From Maricaulis alexandrii (lineage in GTDB: Bacteria; Pseudomonadota; Alphaproteobacteria; Caulobacterales; Maricaulaceae), in the NCBI RefSeq assembly GCF_005871165.1, contig NZ_SWKP01000005.1:558001-622000 (forward strand): DNA of 64,000 bases, written 5' to 3'. Positions 61,843 to 64,000 of this stretch are shown here, piece by piece. The translations under genes were made by a program, and so were the position numbers. The notes beneath the pieces were generated by a model that did no database searches, had not been told where the DNA came from, and was given only the letters and a program-made list of their open reading frames with translations. The first letter of the stretch is position 1. Every line of letters begins with the position of its first letter.

Positions 61843-62891
61843 CCTCCATGCCGAAACCCTTCATCGACAAGCACCTTCCCAAGAATGAGCTGGGCCTGAC
61901 GGTCCGCAATTATGAAGGCGTGATGTCGACCCTGTGTGCCGGTTGCGGCCATGACTCGGTCACCGCCGCCCTGGTGCAGGCCTTCTGGGAACTCGGCCTG
62001 GCGCCGGAAAGCGCGGCCAAGGTCTCCGGCATCGGCTGTTCGTCCAAGACAACGGCCTATTTCATGGGCCAGTCGCACGGCATCAATTGCGTGCATGGCC
62101 GCATGCCGTCCGTGGCGACGGGCGCGAATGCCGTGAATGGCGATCTCCACTATATCGGGATCTCCGGCGATGGTGACAGTCTGTCGATCGGTTTTGGCCA
62201 GTTCGCCCATGCCATCCGCCGCAATCTCAACATGCTCTACATCATTGAAAACAATGGCGTGTACGGGCTGACCAAGGGGCAGTTCTCGGCCTCGGCCGAT
62301 ATTGGTTCGACGACCAAGAAGGGCGTGCCCAACGAGCAGACGCCGATCGATCCCTGCATCCAGGCGCTGACGCTGGGGGCGGGCTTCGTGGCGCGCGCCT
62401 TTTCCGGCGACAAGTCGCAGCTCGTGCCGCTGGTGAAGGCGGCGCTAAAGCACAAGGGCTTTGCCATGATCGATGTGATCTCGCCCTGCGTGACCTTCAA
62501 CGACCATGCCGGCTCGACCAAGAGCTATGCCCATACCTACAAGTATTATCACCCGCTCGTGCACACGGATTTCGTGGCTCATGCCGAGGAGATCACGGGG
62601 CAATATGCCGAGGACGGGGCGATGCGGGTGACGCTGCACGATGGCGGCGAGCTGCGCCTGCGCAAGACGGACAGCGATTACGACCCGCGCGACAAGGCGC
62701 AGGCGATCGAGACGCTGATGATCAATGATGGTGGCGGCGAGATCCGCACGGGCCTGCTCTATCTCAATGAGGACATGCCGGACATGCATGCGGCAAACAA
62801 ACTGCCGCAGACACCGCTGAACCAGCTGCCCTATGAAGCGCTGAACCCGGGCAAGGCGGCCCTTGCCTCGCTGCAGAAGCGCTATCGCTAG
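61839..62891 (+). CDS. korB: 2-oxoacid:ferredoxin oxidoreductase, beta subunit
   Basis: A 350-residue TPP/[4Fe-4S] subunit. LCAGCGHDSV, GIGCSS and VISPCVTFN carry the cluster cysteines. GDGDSLSIGFGQFAHAIRRN with IENNGVYGLTKGQ is the GDG...N thiamine diphosphate motif. A C-terminal extension past ~residue 300 (NEDMPDMHAANKLPQTPLNQL) is typical of KorB. It completes a three-gene module with a 4-base overlap (ATGA). Its stop overlaps the convergent HTH gene by 4 bases. Confidence 0.92.
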   Translation: MTSMPKPFIDKHLPKNELGLTVRNYEGVMSTLCAGCGHDSVTAALVQAFWELGLAPESAAKVSGIGCSSKTTAYFMGQSHGINCVHGRMPSVATGANAVNGDLHYIGISGDGDSLSIGFGQFAHAIRRNLNMLYIIENNGVYGLTKGQFSASADIGSTTKKGVPNEQTPIDPCIQALTLGAGFVARAFSGDKSQLVPLVKAALKHKGFAMIDVISPCVTFNDHAGSTKSYAHTYKYYHPLVHTDFVAHAEEITGQYAEDGAMRVTLHDGGELRLRKTDSDYDPRDKAQAIETLMINDGGGEIRTGLLYLNEDMPDMHAANKLPQTPLNQLPYEALNPGKAALASLQKRYR

Positions 62892-63490
62892 GCGCTGGCA
62901 CCGAAGCGTTCGATGATCAGGTCCGTGCCGGCTGACCGCAGGCATTCCTCGTAATCATTGGCACTCTGTTCGCTGAGCGTGCCGTGCAGGAAGCACTGGC
63001 CAGCCTCATCGCGGACCGGTGTGTAGCGGGTTGCCCAATAGCGCGGTTCCGGGCGTGTATCGCACCAGTAGGCCGTGGCGCTGAGCACGTCGCCGTCCCG
63101 CAGACCGGACTGGCAGATCGTGTCGATCTGGTCGCGCAGCGGTCCCAGCGCCTCGCATTCGGTCAGATCGGACAGGTTGGCGACGCAATCCTCGTCGAGT
63201 GCGGCGCTGACCGCTTCCACCGTATAGCGTCCGCTCTCCGGTTCCGGCTGGACCAGGAAGGTGGGGAAGGGGCTGTAGCGGATCGTCGCGAGAAAATCGT
63301 CGAACGTGCTGCGGGTGCGCGGATTGCTCGACAGGGTGAGGATGGCGTCCGCAACGTGCGGCGCCGGCTCCACAAGGCCGGATTCAAGCCTGGAAATATA
63401 GGTCTGGCTGACGCCGATCAGTTCAGCCATGGCCCCTTGTTTCAGGCGCAATCGCAACCGAAGGGCTCGGACCGTTTTTGGCCAATCCAT
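62888..63490 (-). CDS. XRE-family HTH regulator with PAS-like C-terminal domain
   Basis: A 200-residue protein with an N-terminal helix-turn-helix (TVRALRLRLRLKQGAMAELIGVSQTYISRLESG) and a C-terminal alpha/beta domain of ~120 residues that resembles the PAS-like sensor of MmyB/ImmR-type regulators (FPTFLVQPEPESGRYTVEAVSAALDED, YWATRYTPVRDEAG). The ATG at 63490 was chosen; an alternative GTG at 63559 would add 23 residues. A perfect CtrA-type TTAA-N7-TTAA box lies 76-90 bases upstream. It converges with korB, so a control link with the oxidoreductase operon is unproven. Confidence 0.75.
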   Translation of the reverse strand: MDWPKTVRALRLRLRLKQGAMAELIGVSQTYISRLESGLVEPAPHVADAILTLSSNPRTRSTFDDFLATIRYSPFPTFLVQPEPESGRYTVEAVSAALDEDCVANLSDLTECEALGPLRDQIDTICQSGLRDGDVLSATAYWCDTRPEPRYWATRYTPVRDEAGQCFLHGTLSEQSANDYEECLRSAGTDLIIERFGASA

Positions 63491-63565
63491 CACCGAGTCT
63501 ACCCCGTCCCCTGTTAGTCTCGTGTTTTCTTTGTAGAAAATCGAAACCTGACGCGGCACTCATAA

Positions 63566-63580
63566 TTAATTAATCGTTAA
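63566..63580. promoter_or_regulatory. CtrA-type binding site TTAA-N7-TTAA
   Basis: TTAATTAATCGTTAA is an exact match to the CtrA full-site spacing. It lies upstream of the XRE-type regulator (minus) and overlaps the stop codon (63577-63579) of the next gene. CtrA is the cell-cycle master regulator of Caulobacterales-type bacteria; the site fits the taxonomy inferred for this window. Confidence 0.6.
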
Positions 63581-64000
63581 GAAAGTCCAAGCGCGTGACC
63601 CACATAACCGGGCAGATCGCTCATCAGGGCACCCAGTTCGCCCCGCGCCATGGCTGGCAGGAAAATGGCCAGGATCACCGAGATCACCAGGCCGATGCCG
63701 GCGCGGATCACGTCACTGGCGACATCCCAGACCGCCTCCATGCGCGAGCGCAGGCCGGCGACATAGGCGATGGCAATCTCGCGGCCGGCCAGCATGCCCA
63801 GGAAGACCCAGGTCGTGCTCATCGGGATGTCATTCAGCTCTTTGAAGATGAAGAGGATGATGCCGTAGAAGAGGTCGACCAGAGTTGCCGCGCGGATGTC
63901 CGTCGTATTGGTCTTGCTGAGCACGATCTTCTGGATCTCGCCGCCGCGCGTCGCGAAGATGATGGCGTGCAGGGCCAGCATGACGCCGGTCGCGAAGACG
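63577..64000 (-). CDS. Integral membrane protein, PiT-like motif (5' partial)
   Basis: The frame stays open through the right edge (reading back from the edge V-F-A-T-G-V before the first ATG at 63981), so the start lies outside. The visible 141 residues show four or so membrane helices. The conserved loop NDIPMSTTWVFLGMLAGREIAI recalls the P-x-STT segments of PiT-like phosphate transporters, but the evidence is thin. The C-terminal part is hydrophobic (GIGLVISVILAIFLPAMARG). The stop overlaps the CtrA-type box. Confidence 0.65.
   Translation of the reverse strand, partial: VFATGVMLALHAIIFATRGGEIQKIVLSKTNTTDIRAATLVDLFYGIILFIFKELNDIPMSTTWVFLGMLAGREIAIAYVAGLRSRMEAVWDVASDVIRAGIGLVISVILAIFLPAMARGELGALMSDLPGYVGHALGLS

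Overview
The window is GC-rich bacterial chromosome with densely packed genes and alphaproteobacterial traits. These include a SAM-II riboswitch ahead of hom-metX-metB, an Entner-Doudoroff zwf-pgl-edd cluster, GcvA-type LysR control, DUF934 and DUF2849 genes in a sulfate-assimilation operon, and a full CtrA-type TTAA-N7-TTAA box. The gene set fits an aerobic, stalked/marine Caulobacterales-Maricaulales type organism (Maricaulis/Oceanicaulis/Glycocaulis-like). That placement is an inference from gene content; no rRNA or marker gene is present. No tRNA, rRNA, CRISPR array, prophage or complete insertion sequence was seen.

Layout. 1-9.1 kb: 3' part of an EAL phosphodiesterase, a ZntB/CorA transporter, an MscS channel and the tamA-tamB outer-membrane assembly pair. 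9.1-10.1 kb: dispersed repeats and a HigBA-like toxin-antitoxin pair with a palindromic, apparently leaderless promoter. 10.1-16.7 kb: hemN, then zwf-pgl-edd and a DUF3108 protein. 16.7-22.3 kb: an accessory-looking signalling locus with a TIR-TM-TPR protein, an unknown small protein, a TPR/SLOG-like/class III cyclase-like protein, and a convergent Crp/Fnr regulator. Two perfect TGTGA-N6-TCACA sites lie at the TIR gene. 22.6-31.9 kb: a secreted M14 peptidase, an Uup-type ABC-F protein, and an ABC ATPase with a permease-M1 aminopeptidase fusion. 31.9-36.2 kb: two tandem paralogues of an unrecognised family, a four-helix membrane protein and a PQQ sugar dehydrogenase. 36.2-44.9 kb: an RND pump, a HI0933-type flavoprotein, a monoacylglycerol-lipase-like hydrolase divergent from glpK, and a small lipoprotein candidate.

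44.9-49.7 kb holds two single-gene nucleases, each flanked by its own family of palindromic repeats. A GIY-YIG protein sits between two ~170 bp inverted-repeat elements. A DUF559 protein sits between two copies of a CCCCTCATCCG/CGGGTGAGGGG element. Between them lies the methionine operon hom-metX-metB under a SAM-II riboswitch. 49.7-57.1 kb: sulfate assimilation cysG-DUF2849-cysI-(DUF934::cysH)-cysK-fpr with a divergent LysR regulator. There is no cysJ, so Fpr probably supplies the electrons. 57.2-58.0 kb: one AT-rich orphan membrane gene, probably acquired. 58.2-62.9 kb: a three-gene 2-oxoacid:ferredoxin oxidoreductase carrying its own GltD-like NAD(P)H/ferredoxin subunit. The window ends with an XRE-type regulator preceded by the CtrA-like box, and the 3' part of a membrane protein.

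The best candidates for something undescribed are the TIR/SLOG-cyclase/Crp locus at 16.7-22.3 kb, the two nuclease-repeat pairs at 44.9-49.7 kb, and the unknown tandem paralogues at 31.9-34.4 kb.
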